Positions 52,514 through 64,000 of a stretch of 64,000 nt of DNA are shown here, piece by piece; the stretch's first letter is position 1; the number at the start of each line of letters is the position of its first letter. The notes under the pieces are model-generated. The model saw nothing but the letters and a program-made list of their open reading frames with translations. It was not told the DNA's origin and did no database searches. A program made the position numbers and the translations under genes. The stretch covers positions 1 to 64,000 of the forward strand of contig JAUCBJ010002660.1 of the NCBI GenBank assembly GCA_032718475.1, written 5' to 3'. The DNA comes from Nemertoderma westbladi (taxonomy: Eukaryota > Xenacoelomorpha > Nemertodermatida > Nemertodermatidae).

Positions 52514-55420
52514 TAGGTCCTCCAATCCTCAGCTCCCCAATAGGCCCGGATGTAGGTCCATCTCTCCTCAGCTCCCCCAATAGGCCCGGATGTAGGTCCT
52601 CCTCTCATCAGCTCCCCAATAGGCCCGTATGTAGGTCCTCCTCTCCTCAGCTCCCCAATAGGCCCGGATGTAGGTCCATCTCTCCTCAGCTCCCCCAATA
52701 GGCCCGGATGTAGGTCCTCCTCTCCTCAGCTCCCCCAATAGGCCCGTATGTAGGTCCTCCTCTCATCAGCTCCCCCAATAGGCCCGGATGTAGGTCCTCC
52801 TCTCCTCAGCTCTCCCAATAGGCCCGGATGTAGGTCCTCCTCTCATCAGCTCCCCAATAGGCCCGGATGTAGGTCCATCTCTCATCAGCTCCCCCAATAG
52901 GCCCGGATGTAGGTCCTCCTCTCCTCAGCTCTCCCAATAGGCCCGGATGTAGGTCCTCCTCTCCTCAGCTCTCCCAATAGGCCCGGATGTAGGTCCTCCT
53001 CTCCTCAGCTCTCCCAATAGGCCCGGATGTAGGTCCATCTCTCCTCAGCTCCCCCAATAGGCCCGGATGTAGGTCCTCCTCTCCTCAGCTCCCCCAATAG
53101 GCCCGGATGTAGGTCCTCCTCTCCTCAGCTCCCCCAATAGGCCCGGATGTAGGTCCTCCTCTCATCAGCTCCCCCAATAGGCCCGGATGTAGGTCCTCCT
53201 CTCCTCAGCTCCCCCAATAGGCCCGTATGTAGGTCCATCTCTCCTCAGCTCCCCCAATAGGCCCGGATGTAGGTCCTCCTCTCCTCAGCTCCCCCAATAG
53301 GCCCGGATGTAGGTCCTCCTCTCCTCAGCTCTCCCAATAGGCCCGTATGTAGGTCCTCCTCTCCTCAGCTCCCCCAATAGGCCCGGATGTAGGTCCTCCT
53401 CTCCTCAGCTCTCCCAATAGGCCCGGATGTAGGTCCTCCTCTCATCAGCTCCCCCAATAGGCCCGGATGTAGGTCCTCCTCTCCTCAGCTCCCCCAATAG
53501 GCCCGGATGTAGGTCCTCCTCTCCTCAGCTCCCCCAATAGGCCCGGATGTAGGTCCTCCTCTCATCAGCTCCCCCAATAGGCCCGGATGTAGGTCCTCCT
53601 CTCCTCAGCTCCCCCAATAGGCCCGGATGTAGGTCCTCCTCTCCTCAGCTCCCCCAATAGGCCCGGATGTAGGTCCTCCTCTCCTCAGCTCTCCCAATAG
53701 GCCCGTATGTAGGTCCTCCTCTCCTCAGCTCCCCCAATAGGCCCGGATGTAGGTCCTCCTCTCCTCAGCTCTCCCAATAGGCCCGGATGTAGGTCCTCCT
53801 CTCATCAGCTCCCCCAATAGGCCCGGATGTAGGTCCTCCTCTCATCAGCTCTCCCAATAGGCCCGGATGTAGGTCCTCCTCTCCTCAGCTCTCCCAATAG
53901 GCCCGGATGTAGGTCCTCCTCTCCTCAGCTCCCCCAATAGGCCCGGATGTAGGTCCTCCTCTCCTCAGCTCCCCCAATAGGCCCGGATGTAGGTCCTCCT
54001 CTCCTCAGCTCTCCCAATAGGCCCGGATGTAGGTCCATCTCTCCTCAGCTCCCCCAATAGGCCCGTATGTAGGTCCTCCTCTCCTCAGCTCCCCCAATAG
54101 GCCCGGATGTAGGTCCATCTCTCCTCAGCTCCCCCAATAGGCCCGTATGTAGGTCCTCCTCTCCTCAGCTCCCCCAATAGGCCCGGATGTAGGTCCTCCT
54201 CTCATCAGCTCTCCCAATAGGCCCGGATGTAGGTCCATCTCTCCTCAGCTCCCCCAATAGGCCCGTATGTAGGTCCTCCTCTCCTCAGCTCCCCCAATAG
54301 GCCCGGATGTAGGTCCATCTCTCCTCAGCTCCCCCAATAGGCCCGTATGTAGGTCCTCCTCTCCTCAGCTCCCCCAATAGGCCCGTATGTAGGTCCTCCT
54401 CTCCTCAGCTCCCCCAATAGGCCCGGATGTAGGTCCATCTCTCCTCAGCTCCCCCAATAGGCCCGTATGTAGGTCCTCCTCTCCTCAGCTCCCCCAATAG
54501 GCCCGTATGTAGGTCCTCCTCTCCTCAGCTCCCCCAATAGGCCCGGATGTAGGTCCTCCTCTCATCAGCTCTCCCAATAGGCCCGGATGTAGGTCCTCCT
54601 CTCCTCAGCTCCCCCAATAGGCCCGGATGTAGGTCCTCCTCTCATCAGCTCTCCCAATAGGCCCGTATGTAGGTCCATCTCTCCTCAGCTCCCCCAATAG
54701 GCCCGTATGTAGGTCCTCCTCTCCTCAGCTCCCCCAATAGGCCCGGATGTAGGTCCATCTCTCCTCAGCTCCCCCAATAGGCCCGTACGTAGGTCCTCCT
54801 CTCCTCAGCTCCCCCAATAGGCCCGTATGTAGGTCCTCCTCTCCTCAGCTCCCCCAATAGGCCCGTATGTAGGTCCTCCTCTCCTCAGCTCTCCCAATAG
54901 GCCCGGATGTAGGTCCTCCTCTCCTCAGCTCCCCCAATAGGCCCGGATGTAGGTCCTCCTCTCCTCAGCTCCCCCAATAGGCCCGGATGTAGGTCCTCCT
55001 CTCCTCAGCTCCCCCAATAGGCCCGGATGTAGGTCCTCCTCTCCTCAGCTCTCCCAATAGGCCCGGATGTAGGTCCTCCTCTCCTCAGCTCCCCCAATAG
55101 GCCCGGATGTAGGTCCTCCTCTCCTCAGCTCTCCCAATAGGCCCGGATGTAGGTCCTCCTCTCCTCAGCTCTCCCAATAGGCCCGGATGTAGGTCCTCCT
55201 CTCCTCAGCTCCCCCAATAGGCCCGGATGTAGGTCCTCCTCTCCTCAGCTCTCCCAATAGGCCCGGATGTAGGTCCTCCTCTCCTCAGCTCCCCCAATAG
55301 GCCCGGATGTAGGTCCTCCTCTCCTCAGCTCCCCCAATAGGCCCGGATGTAGGTCCTCCTCTCCTCAGCTCCCCCAATAGGCCCGGATGTAGATCATCCT
55401 CTCCTCAGCTCCCCCAATAC
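52514..55420. repeat. 40-bp minisatellite, about 72 copies
   Basis: Unit of 40 bp containing AATAGGCCCGGATGTAGGTC and CTCCTCTCCTCAGCTCCCCC. The first few units are 39 bp (one C fewer). Recurrent variants are GGATG/GTATG, CTCCTC/CATCTC, CTCCTCAG/CTCATCAG and CTCCCCC/CTCTCCC. The array ends at about 55420. Confidence 0.97.
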
Positions 55421-55499
55421 ATCCACCAAGGAATAGATGGCCCGATACTATATTTATGTTGTGGCCCCAAAAACTCGTTCAGTCTCCTGCACAAACTCG
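55421..55499. other. Unique junction between two satellite arrays
   Basis: About 79 bp of non-repeat sequence separates the 40-bp array from the 76-bp array. Confidence 0.8.
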
Positions 55500-58400
55500 T
55501 ACTCCAACATCGCGACTGGGTCCCTCTGGGTGGTTCCCTCTTCGAGGTGGGTGGATGGGAGGATCCCAGAAGAAGTACTCCAACATCGCGACGGGTCCCT
55601 CTGGGTGGTTACCTCCTCGAGGTGGGTGGATGGGAGGATCCCAGAGGAAGTACTCCAACATCGCGACTGGGTCCCTCTGGGTGGTTCCCTCCTCGAGGTG
55701 GGTGGATAGGAGGATCCCAGAGGAAGTACTCCAACATCGCGACTGGGTCCCTCTGGGTGGTTCCCTCCTCGAGGTGGGTGGGAGGGAGGATCCCAGAAGA
55801 ACTACTCCAACATCACGACTGGTTCCCTCTGGGTGGTTCCCTCTCGAGGTTGGTGGGAGGGAGGATCCCAGAGGAAGTACTCCAACATCGCGACTGGGTC
55901 CCTCTGGGTGGTTCTCTCCTCGAGGTGGGTGGATGGGAGGATCCCAGAGGAAGTACTCCAACATCGCGACTGGGTCCCTCTGGGTGGTTCCCTCCTCGAG
56001 ATGGGTGGATGGGAGGATCCCAGAGGAAGTACTCCAACATCGCGATGGGTCCCTCTGGGTGGTTCCCTCCTCGAGGTGGGTGGGATGGAGGATCCCAGAG
56101 GAAGTACTCCAACATCGCGACTGGGTCCCTCTGGGTGGTTCCCTCCTCGAGGTGGGTGGGAGGGAGGATCCCAGAGGAACTACTCCAACATCGCGACTGG
56201 TTCCCTCTGGGTGGTTCCCTCCTCGAGGTTGGTGGGCGTGGGAGGGAGGATCCCAGAGGAAGTACTCCAACATCGCGACTGGGTCCCTCTGGGTGGTTCC
56301 CCCCTCGAGGTGGGTGGATGGGAGGATCCCAGAGGAAGTACTCCAAAATCGCGACTGGTTCCCTCTGGGTGGTTCCCTCCTCGACGTGGTTGGGAGGGAG
56401 GATCCCAGAGGAAGTACTCCAACATCGCGACTGGTTCCCTCTGGGTGGTTCCCTCCTCGAGGTGGGTGGGACGGAGGATCCCAGAGGAAGTACTCCAACA
56501 TCGCGACTGGTTCCCTCTGGGTGGTTCCCTCCTCGAGGTGGGTGGGAGGGAGGATCCCAGAGGAAGTACTCCAACATCGCGACTGGGTCCCTCTGGGTGT
56601 TTCCCTCCTCGACGTGGGTGGATGGGAGGATCCCAGAGGAAGTACTCCAACATCGCGACTGGGTCCCTCTGGGTGGTTCCCTCCTCGAGGTGGGTGGATG
56701 GGAGGATCCCAGACGAAGTACTCCAACATCGCGACGGGTCCCTCTGGGTGGTTCCCTCCTCGAGGTGGGTGGATGGGAGGATCCCAGAGGAAGTACTCCA
56801 ACATCGCGACTGGGTCCCTCTGGGTGGTTCCCTCCTCGAGGTGGTTGGAAGGGAGGATCGCAGAGGAGTACTCCAACATCGCGACGGGTCCCTCTGGGTG
56901 GTTCCCTCCTCGAGGTGGGTGGATGGGAGGATCCCAGAGGAAGTACTCCAACACGCGACTGGGTCCCTCTGGGTGGTTCCCTCCTCGAGGTGGTTGGGAG
57001 GGAGGCTCCCAGAGGAAGTACTCCAACATCGCGACGGGTCCCTCTGGGTGGTTCCCTCCTCGAGGTGGGTGGGAGGGAGGATCCCAGAGGAAGTACTCCA
57101 ACATCGCGACTGGGTCCCTCTGGGTGGTTCCCTCCTCGAGGTGGTTGGGAGGGAGGATCGCAGAGGAAGTACTCCGACATCGCGACGGTCCCTCTGGGTG
57201 GTTCCCTCCTCGAGGTGGGTGGATGGGAGGATCCCAGAGGAAGTACTCCAACATCGCGACTGGGTCCCTCTGGGTGGTTCCCTCCTCGAGGTAGGTGGAT
57301 CCCAGAGGAAGTACTCCAACATCGCGACTGGTTCCCTCTGGGTGGTTCCCTCCTCGAGGTGGGTGGGAGGGTGGATCCCAGAGGAAGTACTCCAACATCG
57401 CGATTGGGTCCCTCTGGGTGGTTCCCTCCTCGAGGTGGTTGGGAGGGAGGCTCCCAGAGGAAGTACTCCAACATCGCGACGGGTCCCTCTGGGTGGTTCC
57501 CTCGTCGAGGTGGGTGGGAGGGAGGATCCCAGAGGAAGTACTCCAACATCGCGACGGGTCCCTCTGGGTGGTTCCCTCCTCGAGGTGGGTGGATGGGAGG
57601 ATCCCAGAGGAAGTACTCCAACATCGCGACTGGGTCCCTCTGGGTGGTTCCCTCCTCGAGGTGGTTGGGAGGGAGGATCGCAGAGGAGTACTCCAACATC
57701 GCGACGGGTCCCTCTGGGTGGTTCCCTCCTCGAGGTGGGTGGATGGGAGGATCCCAGAGGAAGTACTCCAACATCGCGACTGGGTCCCTCTGGATGGTTC
57801 CCTCCTCGAGGTGGTTGGGAGGGAGGCTCCCAGAGGAAGTACTCCAACATCGCGACGGGTCCCTCTGGGTGGTTCCCTCCTCGAGGTGGGTGGGAGGGAG
57901 GATCCCAGAGGAAGTACTCCAACATCGCGATTGGTTCCCTCTGGGTGGTTCCCTCCTCGAGGTGGTTGGGAGGGAGGATCCCAGAGGAAGTACTCCAACA
58001 TCGCGACGGGTCCCTCTGGGTGGTTCCCTCCTCGAGGTGGGTGGATGGGAGGATCCCAGAGGAAGTACTCCAACATCGCGACTGGGTCCCTCTGGGTGGT
58101 TCCCTCATCGAGGTGGGTGAATGGGAGGATCCCAGAGGAAGTACTCCAACATCGCGACTGGGTCCCTCTGGGTGGTTCCCTCCTCGAGGTGGTTGGGAGG
58201 GAGGATCCCAGAGGAAGTACTCCAACATCGCGACTGGGTCCCTCTGTGTGGTTCCCTCCTCGAGGTGGTTGGGAGGGAGGATCACAGTGGAAGTACTCCA
58301 ACATCGCGACGGGTCCCTCTGGGTGGTTCCCTCCTCGAGGTGGGTGGATGGGAGGATCCCAGAGGAAGTACTCCAACATCGCGACGGGTCCCTCTGGGTG

Positions 58401-61400
58401 GTTCCCTCTTCGAGGTGGGTGGATGGGAGGATCCCAGAGGAAGTACTCCAACATCGCGACTGGGTCCCTCTGGGTGGTTCCCTCCTCGAGGTGGTTGGGA
58501 GGGAGGCTCCCAGAGGAAGTACTCCAACATCGCGACGGGTCCCTCTGGGTGGTTCCCTCCTCGAGGTGGGTGGGAGGGAGGATCCCAGAGGAAGTACTCC
58601 AACATCGCGACTGGGTCCCTCTGGGTGGTTCCCTCCTCGAGGTGGTTGGGAGGGAGGATCGCAGAGGAAGTACTCCGACATCGCGACGGTCCCTCTGGGT
58701 GGTTCCCTCCTCGAGGTGGGTGGATGGGAGGATCCCAGAGGAAGTACTCCAACATCGCGACTGGGTCCCTCTGGGTGGTTCCCTCCTCGAGGTAGGTGGA
58801 TCCCAGAGGAAGTACTCCAACATCGCGACTGGTTCCCTCTGGGTGGTTCCCTCCTCGAGGTGGGTGGGAGGGTGGATCCCAGAGGAAGTACTCCAACATC
58901 GCGATTGGGTCCCTCTGGGTGTTTCCCTCCTCGAGGTGGTTGGGAGGGAGGCTCCCAGAGGAAGTACTCCAACATCGCGACGGGTCCCTCTGGGTGGTTC
59001 CCTCGTCGAGGTGGGTGGGAGGGAGGATCCCAGAGGAAGTAATCCAACATCGCGACGGGTCCCTCTGGGTGGTTCCCTCCTCGAGGTGGGTGGATGGGAG
59101 GATCCCAGAGGAAGTACTCCAACATCGCGACTGGGTCCCTCTGGGTGGTTCCCTCCTCGAGGTGGTTGGGAGGGAGGATCGCAGAGGAGTACTCCAACAT
59201 CGCGACGGGTCCCTCTGGGTGGTTCCCTCCTCGAGGTGGGTGGATGGGAGGATCCCAGAGGAAGTACTCCAACATCGCGACTGGGTCCCTCTGGATGGTT
59301 CCCTCCTCGAGGTGGTTGGGAGGGAGGCTCCCAGAGGAAGTACTCCAACATCGCGACGGGTCCCTCTGGGTGGTTCCCTCCTCGAGGTGGGTGGGAGGGA
59401 GGATCCCAGAGGAAGTACTCCAACATCGCGATTGGTTCCCTCTGGGTGGTTCCCTCCTCGAGGTGGTTGGGAGGGAGGATCCCAGAGGAAGTACTCCAAC
59501 ATCGCGACGGGTCCCTCTGGGTGGTTCCCTCCTCGAGGTGGGTGGATGGGAGGATCCCAGAGGAAGTACTCCAACATCGCGACTGGGTCCCTCTGGGTGG
59601 TTCCCTCCTCGAGGTGGGTGAATGGGAGGATCCCAGAGGAAGTACTCCAACATCGCGACTGGGTCCCTCTGGGTGGTTCCCTCCTCGAGGTGGTTGGGAG
59701 GGAGGATCCCAGAGGAAGTACTCCAACATCGCGACTGGGTCCCTCTGTGTGGTTCCCTCCTCGAGGTGGTTGGGAGGGAGGATCACAGTGGAAGTACTCC
59801 AACATCGCGACGGGTCCCTCTGGGTGGTTCCCTCTTCGAGGTGGGTGGATGGGAGGATCCCAGAGGAAGTACTCCAACATCGCGACTGGGTCCCTCTGGG
59901 TGGTTCCCTCCTCGAGGTGGTTGGGTGGGAGGATCCCAGAGGAAGTACTCCAACATCGCGACTGGTTCCCTCTGGGTGGTTCCCTCCTCGAGGTGGGTGG
60001 GAGGGAGGATCCCAGAGGAAGTACTCCAACATCGCGACTGGTTCCCTCTGGGTGGCTCCCTCCTCGAGGTGGGTGGGAGGGAGGATCCCAGAGAAAGTAC
60101 TCCAACATCGCGACTGGTTCCCTCTGGGTGGTTCCCTCTTCGAGGTGGGTGGGAGGGAGGATCCCAGAGGAAGTACTCCAACATCGCGACGGGTCCCTCT
60201 GGGTGGTTCCCTCATCGAGGTGGGTGGTATGGAGGATCCCAGAGGAAGTACTCCAACATCGCGACTGGGTCCCTCTGGGTGGTTCCCTCCTCGAGGTGGG
60301 TGGGAGGGAGGATCCCAGAGGAAGTACTCCAACATCGCGACTGGGTCCCTCTGTGTGGTTCCCTCCTTGAGGTGGTTGGGAGGGAGGATCCCAGTGGAAG
60401 TACTCCAACATCGCGACGGGTCCCTCTGGGTGGTTCCCTCTTCGAGGTGGGTGGGAGGGAGGATCCCAGAGGAAGTACTCCAACATCGCGACGGGTCCCT
60501 CTGGGTGGTTCCCTCATCGAGGTGGGTGGGAGGGAGGATCCCAGAGAAAGTACTCCAACATCGCGACTGGTTCCCTCTGGGTGGTTCCCTCTTCGAGGTG
60601 GGTGGGAGGGAGGATCCCAGAGGAAGTACTCCAACATCGCGACGGGTCCCTCTGGGTGGTTCCCTCATCGAGGTGGGTGGTATGGAGGATCCCAGAGGAA
60701 GTACTCCAACATCGCGACTGGTTCCCTCTGGGTGGTTCCCTCCTCGAGGTGGGTGGGAGGGAGGATCCCAGAGGAAGTACTCCAACATCGCGACTGGTTC
60801 CCTCTGGGTGGCTCCCTCCTCGAGGTGGGTGGGAGGGAGGATCCCAGAGAAAGTACTCCAACATCGCGACTGGTTCCCTCTGGGTGGTTCCCTCATCGAG
60901 GTGGGTGGGAGGGAGGATCCCAGAGGAAGTACTCCAACATCGCGACGGGTCCCTCTGGGTGGTTCCCTCATCGAGGTGGGTGGTATGGAGGATCCCAGAG
61001 GAAGTACTCCAACATCGCGACTGGGTCCCTCTGGGTGGTTCCCTCCTCGAGGTGGGTGGGAGGGAGGATCCCAGAGGAAGTACTCCAACATCGCGACTGG
61101 GTCCCTCTGTGTGGTTCCCTCCTTGAGGTGGTTGGGAGGGAGGATCCCAGTGGAAGTACTCCAACATCGCGACGGGTCCCTCTGGGTGGTTCCCTCCTCG
61201 AGGTGGGTGGATGGGAGGATCCCAGAGGAAGTACTCCAACATCGCGACTGGGTCCCTCTGGGTGGTTCCCTCCTCGAGGTGGTTGGGTGGGAGGATCCCA
61301 GAGGAAGTACTCCAACATCGCGACTGGTTCCCTCTGGGTGGTTCCCTCCTCGGGGTGGGTGGGAGGGAGGATCCCAGAGGAAGTACTCCAACATCGCGAC

Positions 61401-64000
61401 TGGTTCCCTCTGGGTGGTTCCCTCCTCGAGGTGGGTGGGAGGGAGGATCCCAGAGGAAGTACTCCAACATCGCGACTGGTTCCCTCTGGGTGGTTCCCTC
61501 CTCGAGGTGGGTGGGAGGGAGGATCCCAGAGGAAGTACTCCAACATCGCGACGGGTCCCTCTGGGTGGTTCCCTCCTCGAGGTGGGTGGGATGGAGGATC
61601 CCAGAGGAAGTACTCCAACATCGCGACTGGGTCCCTCTGGGTGGTTCCCTCCTCGAGGTGTGTGGGAGGGAGGATCCCAGAGGAACTACTCCAACATCGC
61701 GACTGGTTCCCTCTGGGTGGTTCCCTCCTCTAGGTTGGTGGGAGGGAGGATCCCAGAGGAAGTACTCCAACATCGCGATTGGGTCCCTCTGGGTTGTTCC
61801 CCCCTCGAGGTGGGTGGATGGGAGGATCCCAGAGGAAGTACTCCAACATCGCGACTGGTTCCCTCTGGGTGGTTCCCTCCTCGACGTGGTTGGGAGGGAG
61901 GATCCCAGAGGAAGTACTCCAACATCGCGACTGGTTCCCTCTGGGTGGTTCCCTCCTCGAGGTGGGTGGGAGGGAGGCTCCCAGAGGAAGTACTCCAACA
62001 TCGCGACGGGTCCCTCTGGGTGGTTCCCTCCTCGAGGTGGGTGGGAGGGAGGATCCCAGAGGAAGTACTCCAACATCGCGATTGGTTCCCTCTGGGTGGT
62101 TCCCTCCTCGAGGTGGTTGGGAGGGAGGATCCCAGAGGAAGTACTCCAACATCGCGACTGGTTCCCTCTGGGTGGCTCCCTCCTCGAGGTGGGTGGGAGG
62201 GAGGATCCCAGAGAAAGTACTCCAACATCGCGACTGGTTCCCTCTGGGTGGCTCCCTCCTCGAGGTGGGTGGGAGGGAGGATCCCAGAGGAAGTACTCCA
62301 ACATCGCGACGGGTCCCTCTGGGTGGTTCCCTCATCGAGGTGGGTGGTATGGAGGATCCCAGAGGAAGTACTCCAACATCGCGACTGGGTCCCTCTGGGT
62401 GGTTCCCTCCTCGAGGTGGGTGGGAGGGAGGATCCCAGAGGAAGTACTCCAACATCGCGACTGGGTCCCTCTGTGTGGTTCCCTCCTTGAGGTGGTTGGG
62501 AGGGAGGATCCCAGTGGAAGTACTCCAACATCGCGACGGGTCCCTCTGGGTGGTTCCCTCCTCGAGGTGGGTGGATGGGAGGATCCCAGAGGAAGTACTC
62601 CAACATCGCGACTGGGTCCCTCTGGGTGGTTCCCTCCTCGAGGTGGTTGGGAGGGAGGATCGCAGAGGAGTACTCCAACATCGCGACGGGTCCCTCTGGG
62701 TGGTTCCCTCCTCGAGGTGGGTGGATGGGAGGATCCCAGAGGAAGTACTCCAACATCGCGACTGGGTCCCTCTGGATGGTTCCCTCCTCGAGGTGGTTGG
62801 GAGGGAGGCTCCCAGAGGAAGTACTCCAACATCGCGACGGGTCCCTCTGGGTGGTTCCCTCCTCGAGGTGGGTGGGAGGGAGGATCCCAGAGGAAGTACT
62901 CCAACATCGCGATTGGTTCCCTCTGGGTGGTTCCCTCCTCGAGGTGGTTGGGAGGGAGGATCCCAGAGGAAGTACTCCAACATCGCGACGGGTCCCTCTG
63001 GGTGGTTCCCTCCTCGAGGTGGGTGGATGGGAGGATCCCAGAGGAAGTACTCCAACATCGCGACTGGGTCCCTCTGGGTGGTTCCCTCCTCGAGGTGGGT
63101 GAATGGGAGGATCCCAGAGGAAGTACTCCAACATCGCGACTGGGTCCCTCTGGGTGGTTCCCTCCTCGAGGTGGTTGGGAGGGAGGATCCCAGAGGAAGT
63201 ACTCCAACATCGCGACTGGGTCCCTCTGTGTGGTTCCCTCCTCGAGGTGGTTGGGAGGGAGGATCACAGTGGAAGTACTCCAACATCGCGACGGGTCCCT
63301 CTGGGTGGTTCCCTCTTCGAGGTGGGTGGATGGGAGGATCCCAGAGGAAGTACTCCAACATCCCGACTGGGTCCCTCTGGGTGGTTCCCTCCTCGAGGTG
63401 GTTGGGTGGGAGGATCCCAGAGGAAGTACTCCAACATCGCGACTGGTTCCCTCTGGGTGGTTCCCTCCTCGAGGTGGGTGGGAGGGAGGATCCCAGAGGA
63501 AGTACTCCAACATCGCGACTGGTTCCCTCTGGGTGGCTCCCTCCTCGAGGTGGGTGGGAGGGAGGATCCCAGAGAAAGTACTCCAACATCGCGACTGGTT
63601 CCCTCTGGGTGGTTCCCTCTTCGAGGTGGGTGGGAGGGAGGATCCCAGAGGAAGTACTCCAACATCGCGACGGGTCCCTCTGGGTGGTTCCCTCATCGAG
63701 GTGGGTGGTATGGAGGATCCCAGAGGAAGTACTCCAACATCGCGACTGGGTCCCTCTGGGTGGTTCCCTCCTCGAGGTGGGTGGGAGGGAGGATCCCAGA
63801 GGAAGTACTCCAACATCGCGACTGGGTCCCTCTGTGTGGTTCCCTCCTTGAGGTGGTTGGGAGGGAGGATCCCAGTGGAAGTACTCCAACATCGCGACGG
63901 GTCCCTCTGGGTGGTTCCCTCCTCGAGGTGGGTGGATGGGAGGATCCCAGAGGAAGTACTCCAACATCGCGACTGGGTCCCTCTGGGTGGTTCCCTCCTC
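55500..64000. repeat. 76-bp satellite, about 112 copies, continuing past the window end
   Basis: Unit of 76 bp (often 75, where ACTGGGTCC is ACGGGTCC) containing ACTCCAACATCGCGACTGGG, CTCTGGGTGGTTCCCTCCTC, GAGGTGGGTGGGAGGGAGG and ATCCCAGAGGAAG. Stretches repeat as blocks: about 57040-58290 recurs at +1501, and about 59020-60380 recurs at +3481. The unit lacks stop codons in most frames on both strands. That produces open frames of up to 1971 codons whose translations are only frame-rotating repeats. I do not call any of them a gene. Confidence 0.97.

Overview
This window is a piece of an invertebrate animal nuclear genome. It carries two recognisable animal genes, PPP1R37 (11470-14022, minus) and a ZDHHC24-like palmitoyltransferase (21032-21892, minus). 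The rest is animal-type transposable elements (BEL/Pao, Penelope-like, several non-LTR elements, a hAT-like element, foldback elements) and very large tandem arrays. I found no bacterial operon, rRNA gene or CRISPR array. The exact taxon cannot be fixed from sequence alone. AT-rich spacers with many TAGGCCTA and ACCGGT palindromes are the only compositional signature I noticed.

Left third (1-21.9 kb): a plus-strand 3' end of BEL/Pao pol, a 208-bp satellite, a hAT-like element with an 8-bp target duplication, a 47-bp minisatellite, PPP1R37 (with a 48-bp minisatellite inside its coding sequence), a foldback element rich in TTCTAGAA palindromes, a 10-bp array, a 21-bp array, two more inverted-repeat elements, and the ZDHHC24-like gene. 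Both genes are read without introns.

Middle (21.9-33 kb): a 2.6-kb long-inverted-repeat element, AT-rich sequence with a tRNA-like remnant, the GIY-YIG end of a Penelope-like element, a strong 49-nt hairpin, and dispersed 3' fragments of one non-LTR family.

Core (33.2-51.4 kb): the most interesting part. Two 1168-bp direct repeats (37983-39150 and 50260-51427), starting TG, ending CA and flanked by the 5-bp direct repeat CCCAC, define one 13.4-kb LTR retrotransposon on the minus strand. Its internal ORFs are BEL/Pao gag and gag-protease. Reverse transcriptase, RNase H and the integrase core are missing, yet the flanking connector segments stay in one 1254-codon frame. Downstream of the pol remnant, where env-like genes usually sit, lies a decayed copy of an unrecognised ORF. 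An intact 728-codon version lies just to the left, in a truncated second copy of the family (33237-37447). The two LTRs differ at about ten positions by eye, so the insertion is recent and a pol-less element was presumably mobilised in trans.

Right end (51.4-64 kb): a small retroelement remnant, then a 40-bp array (about 72 copies) and a 76-bp array (about 112 copies) running off the window. The long open frames inside the arrays are by-products of stop-free repeat units, not genes. Seven tandem arrays make up roughly 29 percent of the window.
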